NCBI GenBank assembly: GCA_949077035.1
Contig: CARUPR010000007.1
Coordinates: 1 to 64,000 of the forward strand
Length of the DNA: 64,000 bases
Source: an uncultured Eubacteriales bacterium
Lineage (GTDB): Bacteria > Bacillota > Clostridia > Christensenellales > UBA1242
Direction of reading: 5' to 3'
Shown: positions 1-7,282 of the stretch, piece after piece
Layout: every line of letters begins with the position of its first letter
How positions within the stretch are numbered: position 1 is the stretch's first letter
Notes under the pieces: generated by a model
Told to the model about the DNA's origin: nothing
The model's database searches: none
What the model saw: only the letters and a program-made list of their open reading frames with translations
Made by a program: the position numbers and the translations under genes

Positions 1-1013
1 CCGGTAAAAATATATCCAGTCTTAGAAAAAGAATTAACTCTAAGATTTTGTGCAGTGTCATATCTAAAGTCTTGGTCAGCCATAGAACCAGAAGTAGCTC
101 CATTACCATCAAATCGAACTTTGTATGATATCGCCTCCCATTGCGCGTAAAGAGTTGACACATTTACACTTGCATAAGTCTTATCAGCACCTTTTCCACT
201 TGCATCAAAAATTTGTGTTCCACCGCTGGACGCAGTATAAAAGCCTTTAAAAATATAGCCTGTTTTTGTAGGAGGTGTAACAGAATAGTATTTATATGAC
301 CTTTGAGAATAGGTTTTTATTGAAGAAGTTGCACTTCCACCTTGCGCATTGAATGATACCGTTTTAATAGAGTTGTCCGAAGGCTCAAGGGTCATAGTAA
401 CATTAAGTGTGGTTTTACCCTTACTTGCTCCTCTATCTCTCAATCTTTGATAGATATTATAATAGGTGGTAGAACCTTGCGCACAGGTCACACCATTTTG
501 CACATAACCTGAAGCCACTTCATTTGTGCCACTTTTATTTATTGCACTACGCAATGTCCCAGATGATTTTTCTGGAATCCTCCATCTATCAACCGCTGTA
601 TTGTCAGTATAAAAATATAAATAAGTAAACTTATATCCTGATGGTGCTTGAAGTGAAATATATACATCATTGGAATTGGCACAATCATATACGGTTTTGA
701 TTGTTGTGCTGCCAGAAACACCTTTTCTGGAAGTGGAGGATTTGCCGACCAAAATATTACCCCATTGTGCACTTCCTGCAGTATCGTTCCATGCAGCGAA
801 AGTTACAGAGGGGCCACCTGAAGAAATTTTTGAAGCGCTTGTTGCTGTCGAATTTAAATTTAATAAATTATATGTAATAACTATGCTTAACCAATCACTT
901 CCTGCAGCTTTTCCCTTTTTATCAAAAGCATTGATAAGAACAACGCCAGAACAAAGCAATAACAAAGACATCACAAAGGTAAAAAATAAATAATTTAACT
1001 TTCTACTTTTCAT
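1..1013 (-). CDS. Secreted surface protein with InlB-type B repeats (3' end outside window)
   Basis: The reading frame is open from an ATG at 1013 to the window edge (337 codons seen), with a good SD (GGAGG) just upstream. Residues 9-30 form a hydrophobic signal/anchor segment after a basic start. Residues about 40-215 are Ser/Thr/Gly-rich and match nothing I recognise. Residues 218-292 and 297 onward are two Listeria-Bacteroides (InlB B / Flg_new) repeats: VSFNAQGG...TKTGYIFKGFYT...LYAQWE, then YKVRFDGNGA...KTGYIFTG. This repeat family occurs in secreted, usually wall-attached, adhesin-like proteins of Gram-positive gut bacteria. The sorting signal would lie beyond the edge. The promoter holds a nine-G tract, so expression may be phase variable. 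Adhesion is inferred from the repeats only. Confidence 0.85.
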   Translation of the reverse strand, partial: MKSRKLNYLFFTFVMSLLLLCSGVVLINAFDKKGKAAGSDWLSIVITYNLLNLNSTATSASKISSGGPSVTFAAWNDTAGSAQWGNILVGKSSTSRKGVSGSTTIKTVYDCANSNDVYISLQAPSGYKFTYLYFYTDNTAVDRWRIPEKSSGTLRSAINKSGTNEVASGYVQNGVTCAQGSTTYYNIYQRLRDRGASKGKTTLNVTMTLEPSDNSIKTVSFNAQGGSATSSIKTYSQRSYKYYSVTPPTKTGYIFKGFYTASSGGTQIFDASGKGADKTYASVNVSTLYAQWEAISYKVRFDGNGATSGSMADQDFRYDTAQNLRVNSFSKTGYIFT

Positions 1014-1097
1014 TTGTCCTCCAAAAATTAAAAATTTTTATATTTTTGCCTCTCATTGCAATAATAATAAAAGTCCTAAGCTTCAATATATACATTA

Positions 1098-1127
1098 ATT
1101 TTACCCCCCCCCGCCACAAATTGTCAA
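1098..1127 (-). promoter_or_regulatory. Homopolymer-containing promoter of the surface-protein gene
   Basis: On the minus strand, TTGACA (1127-1122) and TAAAAT (1103-1098) are separated by 18 bp. The downstream half of the spacer is an uninterrupted run of nine G (plus-strand C at 1104-1112). Loss of one G would give the optimal 17-bp spacing. Transcription would start about 80 nt before the ATG at 1013. Phase variation is inferred from the architecture. Confidence 0.7.
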
Positions 1128-1246
1128 ATAAATTAAACTCTTTTTGATATTATTTTTAATAAATATATTTATTATTACTAAAGCACAATCCTATTTAGTA
1201 TGTGTAAAAATAAAAATTTTAGTTTTTAAAGTGATGATATTTATTA

Positions 1247-1282
1247 AAACAAAAAAACCGCCCTAACTAAAGCAGTTTTTTT
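1247..1282 (-). terminator. Rho-independent terminator after the MarR-degV operon
   Basis: On the minus strand, AAACTGC pairs with GCGGTTT (one U-G wobble) around a 10-nt loop, followed by a T run. It lies about 100 bp past the degV stop. The rest of 1014-1383 holds only this hairpin and the surface-protein promoter. Confidence 0.6.
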
Positions 1283-1383
1283 TAAGAAGACAAGCTAGGC
1301 ACAAACAACCTGAGCGCTTGCTTCTATTTTTGACATATTATTTTATTTTTCTATTTCATCCGACAAATTAAAACCTGAAGTTT

Positions 1384-2238
1384 TTAGTCCTTGCTAAAAA
1401 ATGCCACAGCAATTGCTCCTGGCCCAATATGTGTCCCAATAGTTGAGCCAATCATAAAGGAAGGAATAGAATCGGTCTGATGTTTCCATAAAGCCTGACT
1501 ATCTTCCAAATATTTTTTTAAAACATCATCTGAAAGACCTGAATAACCCACGCAATATGGCATATCAAAATCAATTCCACCACATTTTTCAACAAGTTGA
1601 TTCAACAAATTGTTGCCTTTTTTTGAGCCAATCGCCTTGCCCACAAGTTTTACTTCACCATTTATAACCGAAACGACAGGTTTAATTGAAAAAGCTTCAC
1701 CAGTAAAAGCAACCACACTTGAAATTCTGCCACCTTTTTTAAGATATTTAAGAGTCCCCAAAACACCCAAAAGTTGAACTTTCTTTTTCTTAGAATTAAG
1801 CTTTTCTGCAATTTCGCTTGCAGAAAGTTTACCTTCTTCCACCAGTCTTAAAGCATATTCAAATAATATACGCTGACCAATGCAAGCATTTAAGCTGTCA
1901 ACAACAAACACCTTTCCTGCAAATTTTTTTGCAGCACGCTCTGCACTATTATAAGTGCCAGAAAGTTTTGAAGAAAGGGTGATTACAATGACTTCATCTC
2001 CTTCATTTACCAGTTTTTCATAGGTTTCTTCAAAAGTATACTCGTTTATTTGGCTGGTTTTTGGAAGTTGGTCACTTTCAATCAATTTTTCAAAAAAACG
2101 TCTATTGGAAAGATTGACACCATCCAGATAAACCTCATCATCAAAGCGGACTTCCATAGATACCAAAGTTGCACCCTTTTGTTCTGCTTCAACTTTATCT
2201 AAATCACTTGCAGAATCTATTACTATTTTAATTGCCAT
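1384..2238 (-). CDS. DegV family fatty-acid-binding protein (FakB-like)
   Basis: A 284-residue protein of usual DegV length. It begins KIVIDSASDL, the DegV N-terminal strand, and contains ITLSSKLSGTYNSA, the conserved Ser/Gly loop that contacts the lipid carboxylate, and LKKGGRISS. DegV/FakB proteins bind a fatty acid and present it to the kinase FakA for entry into phospholipid synthesis; no fakA is present here. I chose the second ATG because the SD (GGAGG) lies inside the first codons of the longer frame that opens at 2250. The gene overlaps the upstream MarR gene by 11 nt, so the two are translationally coupled. Which fatty acid is bound cannot be judged from sequence. Confidence 0.88.
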   Translation of the reverse strand: MAIKIVIDSASDLDKVEAEQKGATLVSMEVRFDDEVYLDGVNLSNRRFFEKLIESDQLPKTSQINEYTFEETYEKLVNEGDEVIVITLSSKLSGTYNSAERAAKKFAGKVFVVDSLNACIGQRILFEYALRLVEEGKLSASEIAEKLNSKKKKVQLLGVLGTLKYLKKGGRISSVVAFTGEAFSIKPVVSVINGEVKLVGKAIGSKKGNNLLNQLVEKCGGIDFDMPYCVGYSGLSDDVLKKYLEDSQALWKHQTDSIPSFMIGSTIGTHIGPGAIAVAFFSKD

Positions 2239-2689
2239 TTTTGCCTCCATAATTTTGACATATCTTTTGTAAATTATCTGAAACTATATTTAAATATAAG
2301 TAAAAATTTTCTCTTTCTTCTTCACTTATTCCATCACTTCCAATAGAAAAGATATCATCAATTCTTTTGCTTACAAGCTTGCCAAGTTCCAATCCACGAG
2401 GAGTAAGCTTGATAGGATTTCTATATTTTTGCCCGCCCATTTCTTCGACATAAAGATAGTCACCCATTTCAAGTTCTTTGACTGTCCTTGACATAGCACC
2501 CTTATCTTCATTGCAAAGAAGGGCAAGTTGAGTCACGCATATCCCATCCTCATCATTATAAAGATGATAAATACATTGCACCTGTTTGCCTTTCAAACCA
2601 AAATTATTCATTTCATAATTTTTAATTTTTTGTATATTCTTATTGATGCTGAGTATCAATGAAGAAAATCTATCATATCTTGATTTCAT
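2228..2689 (-). CDS. MarR family transcriptional regulator
   Basis: A 153-residue winged-helix protein. The recognition region is VTQLALLCNEDKGAMSRTVKELE, followed by a beta-wing ending in NPIKLTPRGLELGK, both typical of MarR. Terminal helices would form the dimer interface. The SD is AAGGA before ATG 2689. It is the first gene of a two-gene operon with degV. Its promoter is overlapped by repeated TTGTTGTCAT/GTTGACAT boxes, suggesting autorepression. MarR proteins such as FabT control fatty-acid genes in Bacillota, so pairing with a FakB-like protein suggests a lipid-sensing regulator; this is inference from context. Confidence 0.85.
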   Translation of the reverse strand: MKSRYDRFSSLILSINKNIQKIKNYEMNNFGLKGKQVQCIYHLYNDEDGICVTQLALLCNEDKGAMSRTVKELEMGDYLYVEEMGGQKYRNPIKLTPRGLELGKLVSKRIDDIFSIGSDGISEEERENFYLYLNIVSDNLQKICQNYGGKNGN

Positions 2690-2701
2690 AATAATTCCTT
2701 T

Positions 2702-2759
2702 TATGACAACAAAATTGTTGACATGACAACATTTTAATATAAATTTATTGATTTGTCAA
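2702..2759 (-). promoter_or_regulatory. Promoter and candidate operator of the MarR-degV operon
   Basis: TTGACA (2759-2754), a 17-bp spacer and TAAAAT (2736-2731) form a near-consensus promoter. Immediately downstream, 2730-2702 holds two overlapping imperfect dyads, GTTGTCATGTCAAC and CAACAATTTTGTTG, and then another GTTGTCAT box. A MarR dimer bound here would block transcription initiation. Confidence 0.65.
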
Positions 2760-2882
2760 CATTTTATGCATAATATTTTAATATTTCTTAAAAATTGAAA
2801 GCTTTAAGCTTGTTTCTTATCTATAAGCTGTCTTTCTTGCACCTTTAAAAAAACAATTTCCTTAAACCCTTTTTGCCTGAAT

Positions 2883-2918
2883 AAAAAAGACAATCTGAAA
2901 TCATCAAATTGTCTTTTT
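2883..2918 (-). terminator. Terminator after spoIIP
   Basis: Perfect stem AAAAAGACAAT / ATTGTCTTTTT around a 13-nt loop, 57 bp past the spoIIP stop. It is symmetrical enough to act on both strands. Confidence 0.75.
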
Positions 2919-2974
2919 AATTTAAAATATATTTAAATATGATATAAAATCAAATCTTTTTCTCAAAATTTTTA

Positions 2975-4174
2975 TCAATTCTTCTTGTTTTTTCTTTCAT
3001 TTCTAATTAAGGCAATTGACAATAAAAACATTCCAAAAACAACCACGCCAATCACAGTGATTGCTATTATAAGGCCGCCTTTATCACCCTTTTCTTTCGA
3101 GGCATCAACAAAAGTGCCATCAGAAGGCTTTTCAACCTGATTGTTTCCACCAATATTGCCATTTCCGATATCAACATTTGGCGGTTTGACATCAATGATA
3201 TCATTTGATATTGGCGGTTTTACACCAATAATCTCATCAGAAGGTTGATTGTCGTCCACCGCAATATCACCATTGGCATCTGTTTCACTTTGATATAATG
3301 CCTTTTCAACAACATTGGCAAGAAGGGGCAGAGATTTCATCACATATTCCTTTTCTATAAGATATGTCCCCATTTCAAACAATAAATCTGTTGGTTGCAA
3401 AGCCTGATTGTAATGACCTTTGCCTAAATAAATGTCTGAAAACAAAAATGGATACATATCATTGCCAAGTGCAAAAATGGTTTGCGCAAAGGAATAATTT
3501 TCATCAAAGTTTGGATTTGATTTGCCAACGACAATTCTTATTTTGCTGTATCCCTCGCCATTATTAGTCACATAATAAAAACTTTTGCTGACACCATCTC
3601 TATGGACATCAAACATCGCATCAGGACGTTGATTATCTAAAAGTTTTTTTGCGGTAACACCCGAACGCGAGTATGCAGTGCTGTTATGAGGTATATGCAA
3701 AGTTTCATCAAGCACAACCGAAATTCCCTTTTTGTCAAGCTGATTTTGAAACTCTTTTGCAACGTCATGGATGCCACCCTTTCCATAAATGCTATCATAA
3801 CCATCTGAAGGGGTATAACTTTCATCATTATGAGTAAGATATAGACAAATTTTCTTTGAAAGCTGACCACGCTGCGCCAATTTTTGCTTAGCAAGATTTT
3901 TCTTTCGATTAATATTTGGCTGCCTTAACTTTTTAACAAGCTTTGCATATCCCTTATGATTTTCAATTTGTATAATTTCATATTCACAAAAGTCAGGAGT
4001 AATGAAGCCGTCACCAATTTCGATAGAACTCTTTTCGCAGATAATCTCACCATCTTCATTATATATAATATAATTCTCATTAGCCTGCCCATCCGCCAAA
4101 GCAAAATTCCCTAGTCCTGCAGCAGGGGTAAAAAACAATAATGATAGGATAAATAAAATAACAATTTTTTTCAT
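2975..4174 (-). CDS. spoIIP: SpoIIP-type N-acetylmuramoyl-L-alanine amidase
   Basis: A 399-residue protein with a signal/anchor at residues 1-27. The catalytic domain (about 108-295) shows the SpoIIP zinc-amidase landmarks: ICLYLTHNDESYTPS, the FDVHRDG histidine block and LLFEMGT with the catalytic glutamate. SpoIIP cleaves the stem peptide from septal peptidoglycan during forespore engulfment, working with SpoIID and SpoIIM. An unusual second hydrophobic segment (about 367-390, IIAITVIGVVVFGMFLLSIAL) followed by a basic tail would anchor the C-terminus too, after a Pro/Asn/Gly-rich linker that repeats IIGVKPP and IIDVKPP. I see no clear SD before the ATG. It implies a sporulating lineage, or one that keeps the enzyme for cell separation. 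Confidence 0.85.
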   Translation of the reverse strand: MKKIVILFILSLLFFTPAAGLGNFALADGQANENYIIYNEDGEIICEKSSIEIGDGFITPDFCEYEIIQIENHKGYAKLVKKLRQPNINRKKNLAKQKLAQRGQLSKKICLYLTHNDESYTPSDGYDSIYGKGGIHDVAKEFQNQLDKKGISVVLDETLHIPHNSTAYSRSGVTAKKLLDNQRPDAMFDVHRDGVSKSFYYVTNNGEGYSKIRIVVGKSNPNFDENYSFAQTIFALGNDMYPFLFSDIYLGKGHYNQALQPTDLLFEMGTYLIEKEYVMKSLPLLANVVEKALYQSETDANGDIAVDDNQPSDEIIGVKPPISNDIIDVKPPNVDIGNGNIGGNNQVEKPSDGTFVDASKEKGDKGGLIIAITVIGVVVFGMFLLSIALIRNERKNKKN

Positions 4175-4245
4175 GTTTTTATTATGTCACAAAACAAAAT
4201 TATCATACATGAAAGATGTAAAATCAATAATTATAAAAAAAAGTG

Positions 4246-4274
4246 TTGAAATTTGCAATATTTTATGATATAAT
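4246..4274 (+). promoter_or_regulatory. Promoter of the coiled-coil gene
   Basis: TTGAAA, 17-bp spacer, TATAAT with TG one base before the -10. The gene start is 23 bp downstream. Confidence 0.75.
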
Positions 4275-4297
4275 AAGACAAATCTAAGGAGGACTTT

Positions 4298-4774
4298 ATG
4301 AATAACATAAATAAAATAAACAAATTAGAAGAAATAATAAACAATAAATACAACAAACTTGACAGATTGTATGAAAAGAAAAATCCATTATCTGCACAAG
4401 AAAAACAAATACTTAAAGATAAGAAAGTTGTAAATGATGAATTTAAAAAATACACCAATATTATAAATTTGCCAAACAATAATACCCCAAAGATTCAAGA
4501 AGAAAGACTTAAACTTTTTGAGCAACTTAAAGATTTAGAAATTGCAAGACAAAATGTCAGAAAACAAATAAATGAAATTGATATTGAAATAAGGACCATT
4601 CAAAATAATATCATTGACTTAAAAACAGAAATTCAAATTTTATCACATGAAATGATAAAACAATTTGAAAAGCCAAACTATGATTACAATGATTATGACC
4701 TTGAAAACCCTATTTTCATTGACCCAGCAAAAGAAGTCGTTGAACATATAAATGAATATGAATTTGATATGTAA
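4298..4774 (+). CDS. Small coiled-coil protein of unknown function
   Basis: 158 residues, SD AAGGAGG seven bases before the ATG. Almost the whole protein (residues about 1-130) is charged, helical heptad sequence rich in Lys, Glu, Asn and Ile, with no signal peptide or membrane segment. The tail is Tyr/Asp-rich (YDYNDYDLENP) and ends in EYEFDM. It has its own promoter and terminator, so it is monocistronic and cytoplasmic. It lies next to the long membrane coiled-coil protein on the other strand. I do not recognise the family. Confidence 0.75.
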   Translation: MNNINKINKLEEIINNKYNKLDRLYEKKNPLSAQEKQILKDKKVVNDEFKKYTNIINLPNNNTPKIQEERLKLFEQLKDLEIARQNVRKQINEIDIEIRTIQNNIIDLKTEIQILSHEMIKQFEKPNYDYNDYDLENPIFIDPAKEVVEHINEYEFDM

Positions 4775-4805
4775 TCTTTGCAAATCAAATTTATATCATA
4801 AAAAC

Positions 4806-4843
4806 AAAAAAAACTGATAGCTCAAACTATCAGTTTTTCTTTT
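4806..4843. terminator. Bidirectional terminator between convergent genes
   Basis: Stem AAAACTGATAG / CTATCAGTTTT with a 6-nt loop, A-run on one side and T-run on the other. It serves the coiled-coil gene (+) and the gene ending at 4900 (-). Confidence 0.8.
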
Positions 4844-4899
4844 TTTAGTTGTCGCATCAAAAACAAATGTTTATCTTGCAAATTATTTCACTTTAATAA

Positions 4900-7020
4900 T
4901 TATTTCTTACCACTAAGTAAGGTAATATCATTTATCAAGGTTTCAATGCGGGCATTGATTTTCTTAAGCTCTTCACCAGCATCTTCTCTGCCTTCCAAAG
5001 CTTTTGCTTGTTCTTTCAAAGATTCAACAGCCGCAATAATTTCTTCCTTATCTCTCTCAATGCCTTCATCAAGTTCAAGTGCCTTATCAAGACTATTATC
5101 AACTATCGACTTGATGTCATTAAATCTTTTCTCTTCTGCACTGATAAGGTTGTTTATATCTTCTATTTCATCTTCAGATATCAACTTTTTAGGTCTACCC
5201 TTTTTTTTTGGAGCCTCAGAAATTGGCTGCTCATCAACCTCTTTTCTTGGTCTGCCTCTCTTTTTTGCAGGCACTTTTGAAGTTTCATCAACCTCTTTTC
5301 TTGGTCTGCCCCTTCCTTTCTTGCCCTCTTCTTCTGGCAATTCTTCTTCCTGCTCGTCTTCCAATAAATTTTCATTGAAGAAATGTCCAAAACTATCAAG
5401 TTGGTCACTTAAGATGTCTTCCTCTCTTTCTTCCTCTTCTTCATCTTCGTCAGTTTCATCAACCATCACTCCATTCATATCATAAACTTTTCCGTCTACA
5501 TCATGGAATAAGCCCTTTGCGTCATGATAAGAGCCATCTTCATAGATGAAATTGCCATCTTTATCAAAGTTTCCGTTCGCAGCTGCATTTTCACTATTTT
5601 CTTGTGGATTTTCTGAAGAACTATTAAGTTCGTCAAGTCTAGCCCTCAAAGTAACATTTTCATCAAGCAAACGTTTGATTTGAGTTTGAACATTGATAAG
5701 CTCACTTTCAATATTATTTCTTTCATCGATAAGTGACTTTTTCTCTGCCTTAATCTTGCTGTCAGCAACAGTGTAAGCAGACTTTAAAACCTTTTTGAAG
5801 AAAGATTGATACTCGGCAGTCATACCCTTTTCAGCCTTATCAAGACTTTTCACCATCTTGCGAGAAAGCTCTTCAATTTCTTTATCAAGTTCATCCTTTG
5901 CAGAATTAAATTTGGTTTCTTCATGGTCAAGGTCGTTTTGGATTTGTTCTTGACGTTTAACTTCCTTATCCTGTCTTTCTCTAAGTCTGGAAATACCAAA
6001 ACGGTCTGTAGTAGAATTTTGCTCTTCAATAAGTTTATCCATATTTTCTTTTGAAGCTTGAAGCTTTCTTTGGAAGTCCATCTGCTTTTCTTCAAAAGTT
6101 CTTCTCAAAGCCTCTTTTTGGGCTTCAACCTGAGCAATACGAGTAAGTGTTGCATTCTTTGTTGAAAGATAGGCATCACTTTCTTTCATAGCTCTTTCAA
6201 GCAAAAGTGCACCATCAACACCAACCCCTCTAAAGTTATAGTCGATAGAATGTGCTTCATTTTGAGAAGCCTCTTCAAAAGCCTCTTTAGCCTCTCTGGC
6301 AAGTTTTTCATAATATTCTCTGATTTGAGCATTTCCATTTTCAATTTCTTTGCGCTCAAAGAGAAGGTTGAAATCGATATAAGGAGGAAGCTCGTCACAA
6401 GCATTTGTCACAAATCTTGAAAAGATGTGATATAAATGATAAATTTCATCAAGATTGAGCACCCTCTTGCCCTTAATAATAATAATTGAAATAAGTCCGA
6501 TGATTAAAACAATGCTTGGCAATAATAAGGCAAGAGCAAAGGATTGGAAAGAAAAACTTTCTGCAGCCTGAGAGCCAAGCCCCAACATAAAGGCAATTAC
6601 CGCCCAAACGCCGGTTAAAATTCCAAGATTTTTGACATTGTTTTTCCAACTGCTTGTTCTAAGTGGTTTTTCGATTATGTTATCTTCTGTCATATAAGCA
6701 ATTGGACCACCTTCACGGTTGAGAATAAATTGTTGCCAATAATAAGCAAAACGTTTTGGTCCTTTTTTGACAATATCATTAAATTCTTTTATATTGTCAG
6801 ACTTAAGCACTTTATTTTTAAAAAGCCATTCATTAGACTTATCCAAAATCTTTTTAAGTCGATTTTCATAAGAAAAGATTGTTTTAATTGAAAATAGCAA
6901 AACAAACAAAAGTTCTATGCCAATAATCAATCCCAAATAGCCACCAAAGCCAATAGCCTCGGTAAGTTGAGCAAAGAAAAGTCTTAGCGAACTATCAATA
7001 GATAATAAAAGACCAAACAT
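4900..7020 (-). CDS. Membrane-anchored coiled-coil protein with three AT-hook motifs
   Basis: 706 residues from the ATG at 7020, chosen because AAGGAG lies eight bases before it; the frame extends to 7056 without an SD. Three membrane segments (about 24-46, 135-155, 162-185) precede long coiled coils (about 240-460). A stretch of short DxxG repeats follows (FDKDGNFIYEDGSYHD...DVDGKVYDMNG), then an extremely acidic block. Next come three AT-hook cores (RGRPRK, RGRPRK, KGRPKK, about residues 565-610), the first two encoded by a DNA direct repeat of about 25 bp, and a final coiled coil. AT-hooks bind the minor groove of AT-rich DNA, so this may tether the nucleoid to the membrane. That role is inference; I recognise no named family. 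Confidence 0.75.
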   Translation of the reverse strand: MFGLLLSIDSSLRLFFAQLTEAIGFGGYLGLIIGIELLFVLLFSIKTIFSYENRLKKILDKSNEWLFKNKVLKSDNIKEFNDIVKKGPKRFAYYWQQFILNREGGPIAYMTEDNIIEKPLRTSSWKNNVKNLGILTGVWAVIAFMLGLGSQAAESFSFQSFALALLLPSIVLIIGLISIIIIKGKRVLNLDEIYHLYHIFSRFVTNACDELPPYIDFNLLFERKEIENGNAQIREYYEKLAREAKEAFEEASQNEAHSIDYNFRGVGVDGALLLERAMKESDAYLSTKNATLTRIAQVEAQKEALRRTFEEKQMDFQRKLQASKENMDKLIEEQNSTTDRFGISRLRERQDKEVKRQEQIQNDLDHEETKFNSAKDELDKEIEELSRKMVKSLDKAEKGMTAEYQSFFKKVLKSAYTVADSKIKAEKKSLIDERNNIESELINVQTQIKRLLDENVTLRARLDELNSSSENPQENSENAAANGNFDKDGNFIYEDGSYHDAKGLFHDVDGKVYDMNGVMVDETDEDEEEEEREEDILSDQLDSFGHFFNENLLEDEQEEELPEEEGKKGRGRPRKEVDETSKVPAKKRGRPRKEVDEQPISEAPKKKGRPKKLISEDEIEDINNLISAEEKRFNDIKSIVDNSLDKALELDEGIERDKEEIIAAVESLKEQAKALEGREDAGEELKKINARIETLINDITLLSGKK

Positions 7021-7282
7021 AACATAATCTCCTTTTGTTTTTAGTATATCATACAATAAAAAAAATTACTAATAAAATCGTCTTTTTTTTTGATTTTTTT
7101 AATAATTTTTTTTGTTTATTTTTTAATAACTTTTATCTTTAATTTTAAGGCTGAAATTGAAATACTTGAAAAAATAATCAATAAATAATAAAAAAATCAG
7201 ACAAAAAATAAATGTTTTTTAATATAATTTTTTTTGCATTTTTTATTTATTTTAATCTGATTTTTTATCATAATTTATATTT

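Noticed and set aside
670..993. 107-codon plus-strand frame near the left edge
   Set aside because: Opposes the surface-protein frame, which has an SD, signal peptide and B repeats. Likewise the minus-strand 77-codon frame at 539-772 is out of frame with it.
4946..5485. 179-codon Ser/Leu-rich frame opposite the AT-hook protein
   Set aside because: Antisense of a Glu/Lys-rich coding region, which always yields Ser/Phe/Leu frames. No SD.
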